Under the pieces are notes generated by a model. It saw only the letters and a list, made by a program, of their open reading frames with translations, did not search any database and was not told the DNA's origin. Positions 38,840 to 52,955 of a stretch of DNA of 64,000 nt are shown here, in pieces; position 1 is the stretch's first letter; every line of letters begins with the position of its first letter. A program made the position numbers and the translations under genes. This stretch comes from Protula sp. h YS-2021 (Eukaryota > Annelida > Polychaeta > Sabellida > Serpulidae): the NCBI GenBank assembly GCA_949752745.1, contig OX457031.1:23666642-23730641 (forward strand), in the 5' to 3' direction.

Positions 38840-41800
38840 GGTTTTACTTAAGTTTGTGTACTAAATTAAGTTTGTGTACTAGTTTTATGCACTTCTATCA
38901 GATGTTACTTTGCTGTTTTTTTGCCTTTTCTTTCTTTGTGACTACCGCTTATATTGTTATTTTCTATACAAACGAAATAATCAGTGTTATCCTGAGTATC
39001 CTGAGATAAGACTAAATGAAAAACAATATTATGTATTTTCTCACGTGCCGAGCGAATTCATATACGTGCACAAATATATTTGGTTTCATTATATGAAAAT
39101 AAAGGCTTTCTCAAATTTATTTTTTGAATTGCTAATTATTTACAACACGATATCCAATATGTCCACACTTCGTGTTGATACATATATTTTTCTTATTCCT
39201 TCTAAGACGCCTTTGGAATAAAACACCACATTAATGTGAACAGTTCTGATTCCGTGTTTGCAAGCGTCATTTGATCTTTAAAAATAAGAGATCTTATTAG
39301 TGCACCGATTGTCATTTGCCGCATAAATAAATAAACAAAGTCATCATATAATCACAGTCTGCATCAATCACGGACATCTTCGGTGATTATGCTCTGTAAT
39401 TCAATTCGCGCATGATGTCAAGTGTCAAATTTCATGGAATTGAATGTGATACGGCCACTTGACAGTTTGTCCAAGTTACGGCTTAAGATACTTAAGATAC
39501 GAGTGTAATTTCAAACTAAATGAACAGCATTTGTTGATCAAGAACACTAGTACACTAGTGTATATTTTCAACCTTTACATAAGATTTATGCCCCTGCTTT
39601 CTATAACAAGACACATAGGTCTTTATGCTCTCAGACATGTATGAATAAAGACCATGGTACAAATAAGGTTCAAGATACAGAATGAAGTACTTTTTCTTTC
39701 TTGTTTATATATGTAAATCAAAAACACCATAATTGGGGTTACTTTACATCACATATTTTAAAGATTTAAGAATGGGATCGTCAAGAAAAGGCTGGTGCTT
39801 GTTGTTTATCTTGAATAGTATTACACGAAACATTGAAAAAGATATTATTATCCAGTTCACCAGATTAAAAGTTTTGCTGAACTTGCTTACCTTTATTTGA
39901 AAACAATTATAACCTCGACTTATTATACTCTTCAAGTTTTATTTGTTTAATTTTGAATAGCAAATCTTTAAAACTAATTTGTGATTTTTTATCTATTGTT
40001 CTGGTTTTATGCATTTAAAATATATTGGCTCAGATAAATCCATCGAAACGTTTCCTGTAGCATTCGTTTCAGAATATAATTTACTTTATCATACAACGTA
40101 AAGGAGGGATATTAACATTTACTTTAATTGCACACACCATTGCTGCATTAATATTAGCATTTTTTTCAAACGGTCTGCAAATTTTCATTTAATGTTACCT
40201 CTCCTACAGTTTTACTTAAAAATTGTATGTGTATGGCCTACTCAGATGTGTCAGTGGCGAGTGACAGGTTATTTTACTTTGCGAGATAATCAGTTATCTC
40301 CAATTTAAGAAAACAAAACTTCGTTGCCAGTGTCTCCCCCTGTAAAATTTGGCAGGAGGACAGTCAGAAATAAAGCAAAACTGCTGTATTGTAAAATATT
40401 TTGTCATGCATGAAGCATAGTTTGCTTATTTTCAACAAATTTCCATATTTTTAAGCTTTCAGTGCATTGACTTTACGCCTCAAAGTGTAAAGTTTGTTTC
40501 TTGGTTGCGAAATACGTCTAGTTTCCTTACTGTTGGTTAATGCAATGGTCACTTTGTCATAGATATCAACCTATTATGAGCTACTAAAGGCTCTCCATGT
40601 TCACTTGATATCAGTCAGTAGTCCATATGATATTGTTGCGTGTAACTCACGTTATGATCACAAATAGCTGCAATATCTCTAGACAGTTGCGTTCTGGTTA
40701 ACATTGAGTTTGAACACAGTGCCCGTGCATTCACCCATTTCTTGTTTCGGTCTATTATATTTGTTTGTTTGTTTTCTTTTTTTTGTCTTGCAAATCAACC
40801 AACTATCATTACAATAATCTTTGAAAGCTATTTAAATTAATAACACCAAGATTAGTGTATTTTTGTTCAATTTAATGATGGTTGCATTGTAAAAACATAC
40901 ATTCTAGGTTATCTATTCCGAGCCAAATTATACTATTTACGACAAAACTTTCTATTTTTTATTTTAAGGGTCCATTTATTACTTCGACCTCAGTTTTCTG
41001 CTAGTCTTTAACGACGGAATAGATGTGGGGTCGGCTGCTGTACATCTGTGTAAAATAAGCATAAAAAGTTTCTAAACTGAGCATTTGCAACTTCGCATTA
41101 TATCTTAAATAAATTTACATTTGAAGTAAATAAACAAAAGATATTTTCTCTTGCGCCCTTTGCACCATCCAACATCATAAATTCGAATAATTTAAGGAAC
41201 ATTCTTCTGTCTTTGTCTATAAAACAAATTACGCGTCGTTTTTCCGCGTCTCATTTCCCCCGCTGACTCGCGATTTGTGTGACTGGTGTAATACAGGCGT
41301 TTTGCTGCCCTGCGTAGCGTCGCTTTCTGGAGGGATGCACATAACGTCTTGGTTATATCCGTAACCATGATTGGCGGAGCCTTAGCATGAGACAGAAAAA
41401 AATGAAAGAAGATCCTTAATAAGTTCTAACCAAAATACTTCTTCGGATAAAAGCAAAATAAACATGTTATCTTCTTTGTGTCAATCAAACATTTCCGGAT
41501 TACTGGTGATTGTGTATGTATTTGATAGAAAAAGCATAGACATCTTTGCCAAAAAAAAAGCTGGGCGTGGGGAAGATTTGTCGTATTTTTCTTGCGATTT
41601 TGACGCAGTTCGGAATGGATAGAAGTTGTTTCGACAGAGAATAGGTGTATATATCTAATTTATAATGTTATATGCTTTCGCGGCTGCAAATGTAAATGTT
41701 GGTAGCTACGATGACATTTTGTGTGGAAAGTTGAGGATGGTGCCTGAGCGTCTTTGCTGTGTTATTTCTCTTTACAGTGTCTTCACGACCACCGGTCTAA

Positions 41801-44800
41801 ATTTACAGAATCTATAATTACGACAGCTCTGCTCCATCCTATTGTTTTTGTACGATGCAAAGGTGAAAGGATGGTGCAAAAAGTGTCCATATTTCTCGCA
41901 ACCAGTATGCCTAGGGAACTCAGATAAAACATTATAGATAGGTTCTGCAAGTATGTATTGCCCTGCTAACCTGCAGGCAAATTTGAAATTAATGCAGCAA
42001 CATGATTACATTTTTCACCATTTTTTTTTTCGCTGATGTGCATCTCTTCATAAACATTGCTATGAAACAGATGACCGTTTAGGGACCTAGCTGTTATGTA
42101 TAAACACAGAGAGGATGGCTATTTTTAAAAGTAGTTCCTCTCTTTTATGAGTACTATTTTCGTGGAATCCCCAGTGGGTCTGCGGAGTGTCAGCTGGCGG
42201 AGAAAATATAAAATCTCGCGTCTCAGCCTTGTACATCATACACCCGTGACCCACGTAACCGTGCACTAGCCCGCACACGTGACAAAGCGAGTCGTCATAC
42301 ATTCAGATGGTGGTTGTGGTGAGTAACCCCGTAACAGTCAAATCGAAAAATAAACATTTTAAAAAAAACTAAAACGTTCTGGTTCTTCATTCCTAAATTT
42401 CGTGCATGAAATTTTAATCGGAAAAAAAGCTGCACCCAGAGGGCGAAATTTAATCGTTGTGCTCTTGGGTGAAGGAGCATTCTAAATGTGGAGCGATTGC
42501 ATTTAAATTTTAACGTTATAAATTACTTTGGCACATCCAAAAAATTGTCACGCGACTTGATCGACTACCAGTCAGATTTTTCAACATGCTACCACTACGT
42601 TTTCAGCTCCACACTTTCGAAATTTACGAGGAATGCTCGTTAGGTCGGTCATTCAGCTTATTTTTATACCAGCCGATTTTGTTGGCTAATCTTGGCACAT
42701 CAGTAGAGGATATTTCCGTCATCTGTATGTACGTATGTAACTCTTTACTTAAAATGCTTCTTCTTCTTCACTTTTGACCGGACTGCCTCCCAATTTGTAT
42801 AAATGTTTACTAGGCGGTTTGTTTGGTGCATTTAAACAATTTAGTAGGAAGTTTTCAAAATCCTTCTTCTCCCACAATTTGGATAGATTTCTTTTCCAAT
42901 TTTGAACAATTATTCCCTAGATTGGCGATCCACCGCAAATTGGCCAAATATGGGCAGCTAATTTTATAAAGGTTTTTTCCCGTAAGTTTGACTGCTGACC
43001 TTTAAATGCTACATAAATTTCATGATGTAGTTGGCTTCTAAAAATTCACTTTTTTTATGATCCGCCAAAACATAGCTAAGTTGGGGTCATATAAAAACAA
43101 ATAGCCATTTTTCAAAATACTTCTTCTACCACCGTTTTGATCGAATTTCTTTACACTATTGAACGATTATTCGTGATATGTTTTTCTTTTGAAAATTTAC
43201 TTTTTTTGTCGATCCGCAAGGAAAAGTTCCAAGTGGTATTAACAAAATATCGTCTGTAATTCCCTCACCTGCACCTTTAAATTTGTAAGACAACAAAAGG
43301 ATTGGTATCCAGAACATTATAGGAAATAAGGGAAAAACCTTGAAATTGCATTTTGTGTGGGTGGTAAATTGATTCGCTCTTCTACCTTATTCGTTTCGAT
43401 TAAATAACTTCCACATCACACTATACTGTATATATGGCATTAAACAATGTTAATTATATCCACATTTTTGTAATGAAAAGTTAATACGTGTGCCTTTGAA
43501 GTCAACCCATACCTTAATGCATTTACTGCCTGACTTGCAGACATTGAAAAGCTTCCATATGAGAATGCCAGAAACCTGGTACAAGGCATCTATTCTTTTA
43601 GAATGAGATATATTACTCACGTGTTAACTACATTAATACATGTAAACGGGCATAAAAAGCGAACTGGCAGCATATATTTCACAACAGTATTAACGATTTA
43701 TTTGTAATAACTTCTATGTGCTTTCACACATAAATTAACTGAACTAATATCAAGTTTATGAAACATAAACACAGTTTTTATCTCCTAAACAAAGTAATAT
43801 TTGAAAGCGCTTAGTAATTAATATCGCCATTTAAGCCATCTAAATCTTCTATAAATTTTTAGTGAAAAATACCAGTTTTTCAGCCTGCACTTAAAACAGG
43901 CATTTATTTTACCAACATCTTCTGAAACATAAATCACAGTTACGAGAGCACTAGTGGAGTTAATAGGACAACCACGTGTTAAATTATCACCCACTTAACA
44001 CTTGAGGATAAGCATCATTTTCACTGAGAAAATGAGCTACGGGAACCAAATCAACAGCTACTGGGTATATGTGTCATCAATGAAAGAAACATAACACAAG
44101 ACACAAACTTCACAAATAAACTACAAGCAGATGAGAACTGCCTTAGTTATGACAATACGCTAAGTCGCTCATTGGTACCATTATGCCATAACAGTTGCTG
44201 TATTTAACAAGGCAAATTTAACATGTGGCCTTAAGGTCTATAGATTTTCTTATCATAATAAAAGTCAAATTTAATTTTTTTCTGAAAGACGGGTTTCATT
44301 ATTTTTCAGGAAACTCTAAAATGTATGTAAAATTTAATTGAAGATTAATGTAAGAAGTCTGCGGGGGCACTTGGTGTCATATGTGTTACCACTAGTGGTG
44401 TTACGATTCGTACCGTAACTCCGTAACTGAAAAGCGGCCGCGGTTGTTCGGTTCAGTTCTGTTCCGTTTAACCAAAACAGAAAACCGCGGTATTTTCAGA
44501 GTTTTTTGTAGTTTTTCATTGAGAGTGGACAGCTTTGAATTAAGTTACAGCTTCGCGCTCAACTATAAAAACTCAGCATGTTGGCATGCCTTTTTAAAGA
44601 AAAATATATGTACATATGTGAAGTTATCATTTGATATTTTAATGTGTACTGCTTATTTAGCGACAGAAGTGTTGTGTTACCTTAGTGTAATTCAGGATTC
44701 AAAACTTCTTACAATATGTGTAAGGGCGTGTTGTTTATGGTGTTATAATTAAGAAGCTCTGTGAATGTTGTCAAGTTAGAACAAAACTGTAATGACTGCA

Positions 44801-46079
44801 ATGTGATATACTTAAACTTAAGTTGGGGCAAACTGCAATGATCGTTATAGGATATACTTTAGCTGAAATAATTGTAAGTTGGGTGACCTGAAATAATACG
44901 TATATTGATTACTATTTGAGATATCTATGCTTAATTGCTTTGTTACATATTGAAGGATAGATGCCTTATTTAAAAAAAATAGTTTCTAATTTAACAATTT
45001 GAGCTCTATTCGTATTATAAACTAGTGTCTTTGTTTCAAATCACATAGCTAAAATACATTACTGGCTGCTATGCGGTAAATATTTAGCAAAATACAGATA
45101 TTAAAAATCTATAAATTTTTATAAAATCGTACCGATAAAAACAAAATCGAATAATTGAAGTGTACCGAACCGAACCTAACCTAACCAAACTTTTGTGACC
45201 TACCATCGCACTCGTCGTCACAATGCACGCTAAAGCAAGCGGACAATAGGGGTAACTTTGAAACCGGACGCAGTCGGCGCGGAGTGCCAATTTCTATAAA
45301 AAGGGTAATGTTTATTCCGTACTCCGCGTTTTCCACAAGGGGGATTGAGAACCGCACCCCCGTTTAGTGCAAAAAGTGGGTATTATTTCACACTTAGCTT
45401 CCGGATTTCGGGATGGTTTTCAAATGTCATGGTCTCTATGGTAACCAGTTGGCATTTCAGCGCTCCTCCACCCCTGCACCCGGGATATTCGGTACATATT
45501 AATGGTTACCAGTTACAGAAATGTTTCAGTCATGATTCAACGATTAAGCTCAGTTAACTCATGGTAAAGCAAATGGATGGACTGGTAACAAGTATTCATG
45601 CATTATTATATTGCCCGCATGATAACCATTACTCACGCATTAACATAACAGTGTGCATGTTTTGCCAGTGTTCGCGCATTACCCTATCAATCCACACGAT
45701 AGCCAGTATTCACACATTTCCCTACAAATATAGCCCGTTATATCGGGTTTCCGTGGCGACGAACAGTTTCGCGACGCAGTTTGGCTGGAGCAACTTTCCC
45801 CATGGGACGAATTATGGAATAATCAGCCCTATCTATACTGCTGTTTCTTGCACTGGCTGTGCAAGAAACTCGTCCACTGCTAAGTTTTGTTGTGCAATTA
45901 GGCGTTTGTGATTCTGTTGACAGGTAGTGTGATGAACTCCTGGAATACAAACACACCATAGAATCACCTTTTAAATACAAGCCTGTGTTTGAACCTGCGT
46001 TTGTCTGGGCATGCGTTTTATCACGAGTTTGATGTAACACGCCTTCGAATGAGATTTTTTCATTTTGGAACTTGAGAAA
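38840..46079. other. Upstream region of class II copy 2, no gene supported
   Basis: 38840-40150 aligns with 62256-63420, so it is the shared 5' flank of class II genes and probably contains their promoter; no TATA box is clear. From 40150 to 46080 I see only short frames, none with a recognisable domain or splice-bounded structure. At about 44395-45175 are sequences resembling hAT-type ends (TGGTGTTACGATTCGTACC on the left, CCGAACCGAACCTAACC on the right) without a matching pair of termini. Confidence 0.5.
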
Positions 46080-47290
46080 TAATTATAAAGTTCACTATTA
46101 TCTCGAAAACGATTAGAGCGATTTTGAGATCGTTTTCGACCCTTTGGGCCTGAACAACGTTACATAAGAGGTACTTCGGTGACCTTGACCTCCTTGGTCA
46201 CGGTCAAGGTCAAAGCCAAACACTGACTGTTATCTCAAAACGGGTAGATATAGAGCAATTTTGAGCTAAATTTCGACGCTTTGAGCCTAAACAACGTTGC
46301 ATAAGAAGTACCTTGGTGACCTTGACTTTCACCATTTTCGATTCTTTGGGCTTAAACAACATTATACGAAAAGGTACCACGGTGACCTTGACCTTCTCGG
46401 TCACGATCAAGGTTAAAAATCGGAATTTGGCTATTTTCTCGATAACTGTTAGAGATAAAGTGATTTTGAGTTCTTTTGGACATTTCGGGCCCAAAACAAC
46501 GCTACATGAGAGGTACCTCTGTGACCTTGACTTCCTGAGTCACAGCCAAGGTCAGAAACCAAAAGTTGACTATTATCTCGAAACCGGTTAGAGATAGAGC
46601 ACGTTTGAGCTCATTTTCGATCTTCTGAGCCTAAACAACGCTACATAAGAGGTACCTCGGTAACCTTAATCTTCTGGCTCACGGTCAAGATCAAAAACCG
46701 AAAGTGAACTATTGTGTAGAAAACTGTTTGAGCTCACTGTCGACCCTTTGGGCCTAAAGAATGTCACACAAGAGGTACATCGGTGACTTTGACCTTCTGG
46801 GACACGGTCAAGGTCAAAACCCGAAAATTGACCATTATCTCGAAAAAGCTTTGATATGATTTTGAGCTCATTTTCAACCGTTTGAGCCCAAACAACGCTA
46901 CATAAGAGGTCCTCGGTGACTCCGACCTTTTGATTCATGGTCAATTTAAAAACAAAAACCGGAAGTTGAGTTATATCTTAAAAACGGTTAGAGACGGCGC
47001 AGTGTTGAGCTTATTTTGGACTCTGGATCTGTGTTGCATAAGAGGTACCTCGGTGACCCTTGAGCTTCTGGGCCAGGGTCAAAAACTGGAATTTGACGAT
47101 TATCTCGAAAACGGTTGACAGAGCGATTTTGGGTTCATTTTGAACCCGTTGGGCCAAAGCCACGACAAAAAAGAAGCTGCGTGAGTTTGAGCCTATTGGT
47201 TATAAGTTGATACAAATATTTTCTTTAGTGGTTTCTGTAAGTGAGCCAATTTCGCTATGTAGCGAAATTCTGTAGTTATCCATGTTTTTC
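46080..47290 (-). repeat. Inverted copy of the ~138-bp satellite with part of its element flank
   Basis: About eight units of the family at 30365-32480 in reverse orientation (TTATCTCGAAAACGGTTAGA, GGTACCTCGGTGACCTTGA). At the right end, 47205-47290 matches the reverse complement of 30215-30290 (CGCTATGTAGCG palindrome and CAAATATTTTCTTT), which adjoins the satellite inside element copy 1. It is therefore a fragment of the same element, not a separate satellite. It lies between the class II upstream region and the 3' flank of class I copy 3. Confidence 0.85.
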
Positions 47291-47777
47291 ATTTTAAGCC
47301 TTTTACTCGTTATTTTCTCCCTTTTATTATTTTGAGAGCGAGCTATTAAAAACTTGACTCCACATTTCTTAAGCACGTATGTTTTTGATCATTTTTCAAT
47401 GAAAACTGCACAAAATATGACTGATTGTCTCAGGGGATGTTTGTCTATAAGGGTCTTTAAACGGGTGCATCTTGATTCAAGAATTCTATGCCTTTATCGC
47501 AGTATTGCTTTTCCGATGAAGGTTTCGGCCTTGTGCGATTCACCTGAATTCAAAACAGTTATGTTTTCAATACAAATGCAAGACAACCGTATTTTTAATA
47601 GTAGCGCAACGTTTTTTGGACAATTTAGGTAATAGTCATTGTCTCTAAACGTTTCCCATGTAGATATACAAAGGACCAACTATTTGAGCTTCAAGCACAT
47701 TTTATCAAAAAATTAAAAAATGTTACGATAACAAAATGGTTACGTAATGCCTTAATTAAAAGTATAATTAGAGTAAA

Positions 47778-50700
47778 CTAACAACCCGCCCATTCACCTA
47801 CCACGTAGTAATCATTCTTCATTACAGAAGGGCAACTTGAATCCTTAATGGCGTCTGAAAATACAACCAAAATACTACATCAATATGGACATTTGTTAAT
47901 ACAAATGAATTTCGCAAGAGATAACAATTCACTGATTGAATAAAATTGCATATTGCATAAACATATTGAACACATTTGTCGAGTGAAAAATTAAACACAT
48001 AGTAATTGTGATTAACATACTCTTTAACAGTGTTGCAAAAACTGCTGTAGTAACGGACGTGAGTAATCCGAGTGTACCGAATAGCAGAGGAGAGATGCCG
48101 TACAGATCAGATCTAGCAAAGTGAAGAGGGATAACATACAAACAATGAAACGTGGTCTCGGGCGGAATGATTAGTTGTGTTCACTTAGCTTTTGACAATT
48201 CTTAGCGCAAGTTTTAACAAATGGATACTGCAACAGATGCAATGTGCTCATTCTGACTGAAGTTAAAACGTAACCACAAAACACTAAATTTGTATTGTTT
48301 GAGGGTGATCGGAAGTTGTGTAAATGCTCACATGGTATACCGTTGTGTTGCATGAGTGAAATCGTCTGTGATGTTGCCATAGTCAATAACATAGCCTCCA
48401 GTTGGTAAAACGATAGCATTATCTATGAAACTGTCGTTAAAACCTTGCACACTACACGCCTTCGATGGCAAAGGAAGTGTTTGCGACGGTTGGGGATAAA
48501 ATACAACTCCTAAACCAAGCCACATGCTTATTCCTAAGCCGACAAGGAATCCAATGCATGCACTCTAAAATTAAAATTGATATGATCAGTATTTTTAGTG
48601 TCGGATAAATAATACTACGAAATTTATTTTGCATTGATCTTTACCATATAAACGCAGTATGTTAACGATTATAAAATATATCAGTCAAATTGCTCTTCGT
48701 AAGTTCTACTTACAATATAAAACATATCAATCAAATTGCTCTTCGTAAGTTCTACTTACAATATAATCTACAAAGGGGAATAGTCGACCCATAAGAAATA
48801 GGGCTGCAATAGGACTTGAAAAAATCCCGTAAATTCTGACAGTCATACTGAATAGTTCTCCATCGCTGTAAAGCGCCACCAAGGCTAGAAGTACCACAAC
48901 CACAGAGCAGAAAACGGCTTCATTTCAAGAAAACAAACAAATATTATATAAAGTGTTTTGTCAGTTGAACATCAGTGAGATATGCCATACAAAATTTTAA
49001 TAAACTTAATGATGTATTAGGCTTCAAGTAATTTTCTCAAGCTAAAATGATTAAATCTAAAGCAATTTATACTGTGTTTGTAGAAATTCTTCCAAATTGA
49101 ACAAAGTAATGTTTTATTTGCTCACAGATAAGTTTTGCTATACAGAGCGCAGTGCTATCCTTGATTGACGTTTGCTTGATGTACTTGTAAATTGGTAAAA
49201 TAATGTCCACGAGAAAAATGGCAGCAAAAGAGTTCTGCGACGACGACAAAGAACTAAATAGCAATCAAAATTATTTCAAACTTACAAAATAAAGCCAAAA
49301 ATGAACTGCTAGAATTAAGATCAACAGCGACTACATATCATAATAATCAATTTTAAGTGCTCTGAGCTGAGGTTACAGTGTTACAGACACAAAATTTATT
49401 CGTTGCCCTTCGGATAGATAGAAAAGATTAGTCTTCTTTTAAAGACAAAACTGAATTCGAACAGGATTACATACATGATTGTGAAGCAAGCAATAGCCCT
49501 ATGTATTTCATCTTATACAGAAGCCTCCCAACTCAGAGGCCTCTCGTGATACAAACATCTACCTGAGCGACGCAGCAAATAAGCATGCTAGAAACAAGCC
49601 CGATAGTCCAGGGAAAAATTGAAAAATCTCCAGCATGAACAGTAGTACTAACTGAAATGATAAAAAGCACACTAAACGCGTTTTTAATAAACAAAATAAA
49701 TGAACTTTACCAAAAGGATATATTTCCAGTATAGTCTATAGCAATTCTGACACAGGCGCAGCTATTTAAAACTAACTTGATTAAATCATTATAAACAGCT
49801 TCAAAACATACCGATGAAAATATTTTAGCTTCTTTAATAAAGCATCAATATTACTTGGTTTGTTGAATCAATTCTCCCCTGCTCTAAAGGATCACAGCCT
49901 TCGTAATAAGCAAACATAACTAAGCCCATCATTCCAAACAGAGACACGAGAAATAAATACATAGGGATATTCAAGTAAACGGCTCTGCAAAAATTTAATA
50001 ATACAAATAGATGTAGTCGATTTCAAACTGTTTAGCGATTCTTTTGTTAAAGCTAAAATATAGCAAAGCAATAAACCGCTTTTTTGCTTAACCCAATTTG
50101 CAAGTTCGGCCACTGTGGGCTCAATTATAACTTCCATTATTTTATGAAACGGCACCAAATAATTGTGTTTAGCTCTAAACAAATTGTAAACGAAAGCTAG
50201 CACTGCTTACAAAAGAATGTTTTATTTTTGAAAACGATAATTATGTACAGACGCTGTGGCATCTTTAGCATTGCTTAGGGAGCAGTATCGCTGTATGTAA
50301 ACTTGAGATGACATATAAGGAATAAACACTCTACTGAAACCGCCAATCAAATAAGTCCACACGGAGGATCTGATCAATGGATTTGGATTAATCCTGCAAA
50401 AGAAAAACATAAAAGCACAAAGTGAGCTTGACAGATATTGGTTCAGCACCAAGGTTTTAAAAAGGTACAGGTAAATTATTATGAAATATCACACAGATAA
50501 AATCGAGAGCATGGAGAGAGAAGGACAGTTGAACTTATTTAACTTACTTGAAGAAGTTAAGTCTTCCATTCTCTGCAGCAGTAAACCACACTTGTTTAAT
50601 TCCTCCAGCTCGAATAGTACCAAGAATTAATAGCGCCACAATTCCCAGGAACATGATTATACTTTGACATGTATCCACCCATAACACTGCTTTCATTCCG

Positions 50701-52821
50701 CCCTATTGTTTTACATATTATTTTAACAGTGATTTTTTTTAAACCGAGTTCACTTTGGAAAATACTGGTTCAGTGACAAGAGCTTAATAAGTACCAGTAT
50801 AAATAACTTCACTTTGACCAATATTGGTTTAGCTCCAAGATTTTAAGAAAGTACAGGTAGACTGTTATACATCTGAAGCAGTATACATTCTTCACAAGAA
50901 ATAATAAGAGTAGATAAATTTTGAATACGAACGAAGGCGTGCAAAGTGCAAAAGTAAATCGCTGATGCTGCTGATGCCGATCCAGAAACTTACAAGCGAG
51001 GTGTAAAATGTCCCTACTGCAGTAATGATTATGACTGAAATCCATCCTGGAATTCCTGTAACTGCAAAACATGAGAAAGTGGAAAATTATTTTCTTGGTA
51101 CATTCTGACAATCTCCTTTTATGCTTTTTAAATATAAGTCTACAGCTTCGTAAATTTTACCTAGAAACACTAAACTGAGATGTTAAATTTTTATGCAAAT
51201 TTTTCTGCTTCTGACTATTGCATTGTAATTTTTCTTCTGTAATTCGACGGTAATTTTTGTTCACAAAATATAGCACACTCCGCACAGACTCAATAAAGCA
51301 ACAATCGTTATTCATTTTTTTTCGAATCATAGAGTTATCAGCCCACATACCTTGGCTTAACGCTAATGATGGTGCGTATGTCACGATGGCCAAAAGAAAC
51401 AACTAAAGTAAGAAGCAAGAATATTTGCAAGCTTCATATATTTGCTGTCTTATGCACGTATGTTTGTACTTACAAAGCGTTATTGGTTCTTTGAAACGTT
51501 CTTGATAACATTTGTTCTTAAAAAAGAAGGTATCCCTTTAGTGCATCAACTTTCTGACCTATCTATTAGTGAAAAAAAAAATTCAGTTAAACGTCATAAA
51601 ATCTTTTGCTAAATTAAAAAAATGCTTCGTAACATTACAAATATGCGGTGTAACGCACCCGGCAAAAAAGAAATACGATGCAAGCAAGAAAGCGCAAGGC
51701 ACTGTTGAATCTTTTTTCCAGGTACTGAAAACAATAATATTAATGTTATTTTTTATCATTGTAAAAGGAAATATGCTTAACTTAGGAAATGGTATCTATG
51801 ATGTTTTTCACTATGCTAGGTAATAGTCATCAGATAATCGCACAACCCAAGGATCACAAATTTTCTTTTCTTAACGTAATTTCAACATGGATGTAGACAA
51901 CGATATTTTTCTTTTATTTTTATCATTGATGACCTCATAAGTGAATTGAAGTATACAATTCTACTTTGGCTTCATATATTAAAACATTAAATACTTTCCC
52001 ATATTGAAAGGCAAATGATAAAACGTATATTTTTTAGCTTTCAAGTTTATTATATACTTTGACACTATATGAAATAATTACTATGAAATATGAAATAATA
52101 TGAAATATGAAATAATTATTTACCTCATAGACAGAAGTTATTTTTAGACCCAAGAAGAATGGCGCAAATAGGTGTGCTACAGCGGAACAAGCCAAAGCAT
52201 ATCCTATGCCCACATATATATATACTATCCCATGATAATAAGATTCTACTGGATCTCCTGTTTTAACAAACATTGCAATCACTTAAGAGGAGAGACAGAA
52301 ATATAACAATTTTGTCTCGCAGTTTTCAAATTTCGCCAACCCATCATCGGTGAATATTCCTATTTCGATTTTCTCACAAAATGTGCTTAAATGAAACGTT
52401 GATATCAAAGTAAACTTTATCATCATCAATGATGCCAGCTTTATCTGTGAAATCTAAGTAGTGTTAATTAAGTAGGAATTAAAGCTATCCAGAACGAATG
52501 CTTTGATCTTCCTGCCGGAGACCAAGAGGCAAACAAATTGTTTTGAAAGAAAATTTCAGTTCATAAACGCGTTTGTAATGTGATGCAAGATAAAGCAACA
52601 AACAAACCTAAGAATGATATTGCAGATGTCCAACTGACAAACAAAGAAACCGAAACAGGGATAACAGACATTTTTCTCCCCGCGAGGAGAAATTCCTCGG
52701 TTTTGTTGACATTTTTCTGGCGTATTTCCTTTGCAGCATAATAGAGTCCAATGGCTAATGACAGCAGCAACGATAAGCTGAAGATCAAATAGTCAGCCCA
52801 GTGAAATAATGATTCGCCCAT
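47778..52821 (-). CDS. SLC5 sodium/solute symporter (SMCT/SMVT-like), class I copy 3, complete
   Basis: Complete 14-exon class I gene, 578 residues. Exons: 52608-52821, 52124-52257, 51659-51724, 51351-51402, 50994-51061, 50548-50702, 50253-50393, 49855-49984, 49563-49651, 49126-49253, 48760-48917, 48332-48564, 48021-48112, 47778-47854 (TAG 47780-47778). Every internal exon has exactly the length of its counterpart at 14923-21205; only the last exon differs (77 versus 86 nt), giving a different C-terminal tail. Motifs: FLLAGRKMSVIPVSVS, YLEKRFNSALRFLAC, TYAPSLALSQ, YIKQTSIKDSTALC and YPQPSQTLPLPSKAC, then a loop with sequons NDS and NIT. Compared with the other class I genes it is clearly older: it lies outside the recent duplication and many introns are only partly alignable. 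It probably transports a small organic anion with sodium; specificity is inferred from family only. Confidence 0.89.
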
Positions 52822-52829
52822 TTTAGTTA

Positions 52830-52955
52830 TATTTCATTCAGTGTATCCTTTTTCAGTCACTGTATCCTTTCTTCATTCAATGTATCCTTTTCTGTTCAGT
52901 ACATCATTTTTCATTCCCTGTATTTTTTTTTGTCGTTGAGTGTATCCTTTTTAAT
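52830..52955 (-). promoter_or_regulatory. Expanded ~20-bp minisatellite upstream of class I exon 1 (copy 3)
   Basis: About five units of roughly 20 bp, each of the form TTCATTCAGTGTATCCTTTT with changes, directly before the start codon at 52821. It is longer and more regular than in the other two class I copies, so the array has changed length independently. Confidence 0.45.

Noticed and set aside
42087..42302. Minus-strand 71-codon frame in the class II upstream region
   Set aside because: No recognised domain, no splice context and no second copy to test conservation.
44444..44752. Plus-strand 102-codon frame
   Set aside because: A+T-rich, no similarity recognised, overlaps the possible hAT remnant.
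46210..47118. Several 60-95 codon frames on both strands
   Set aside because: They fall in the ~138-bp satellite and repeat with it.
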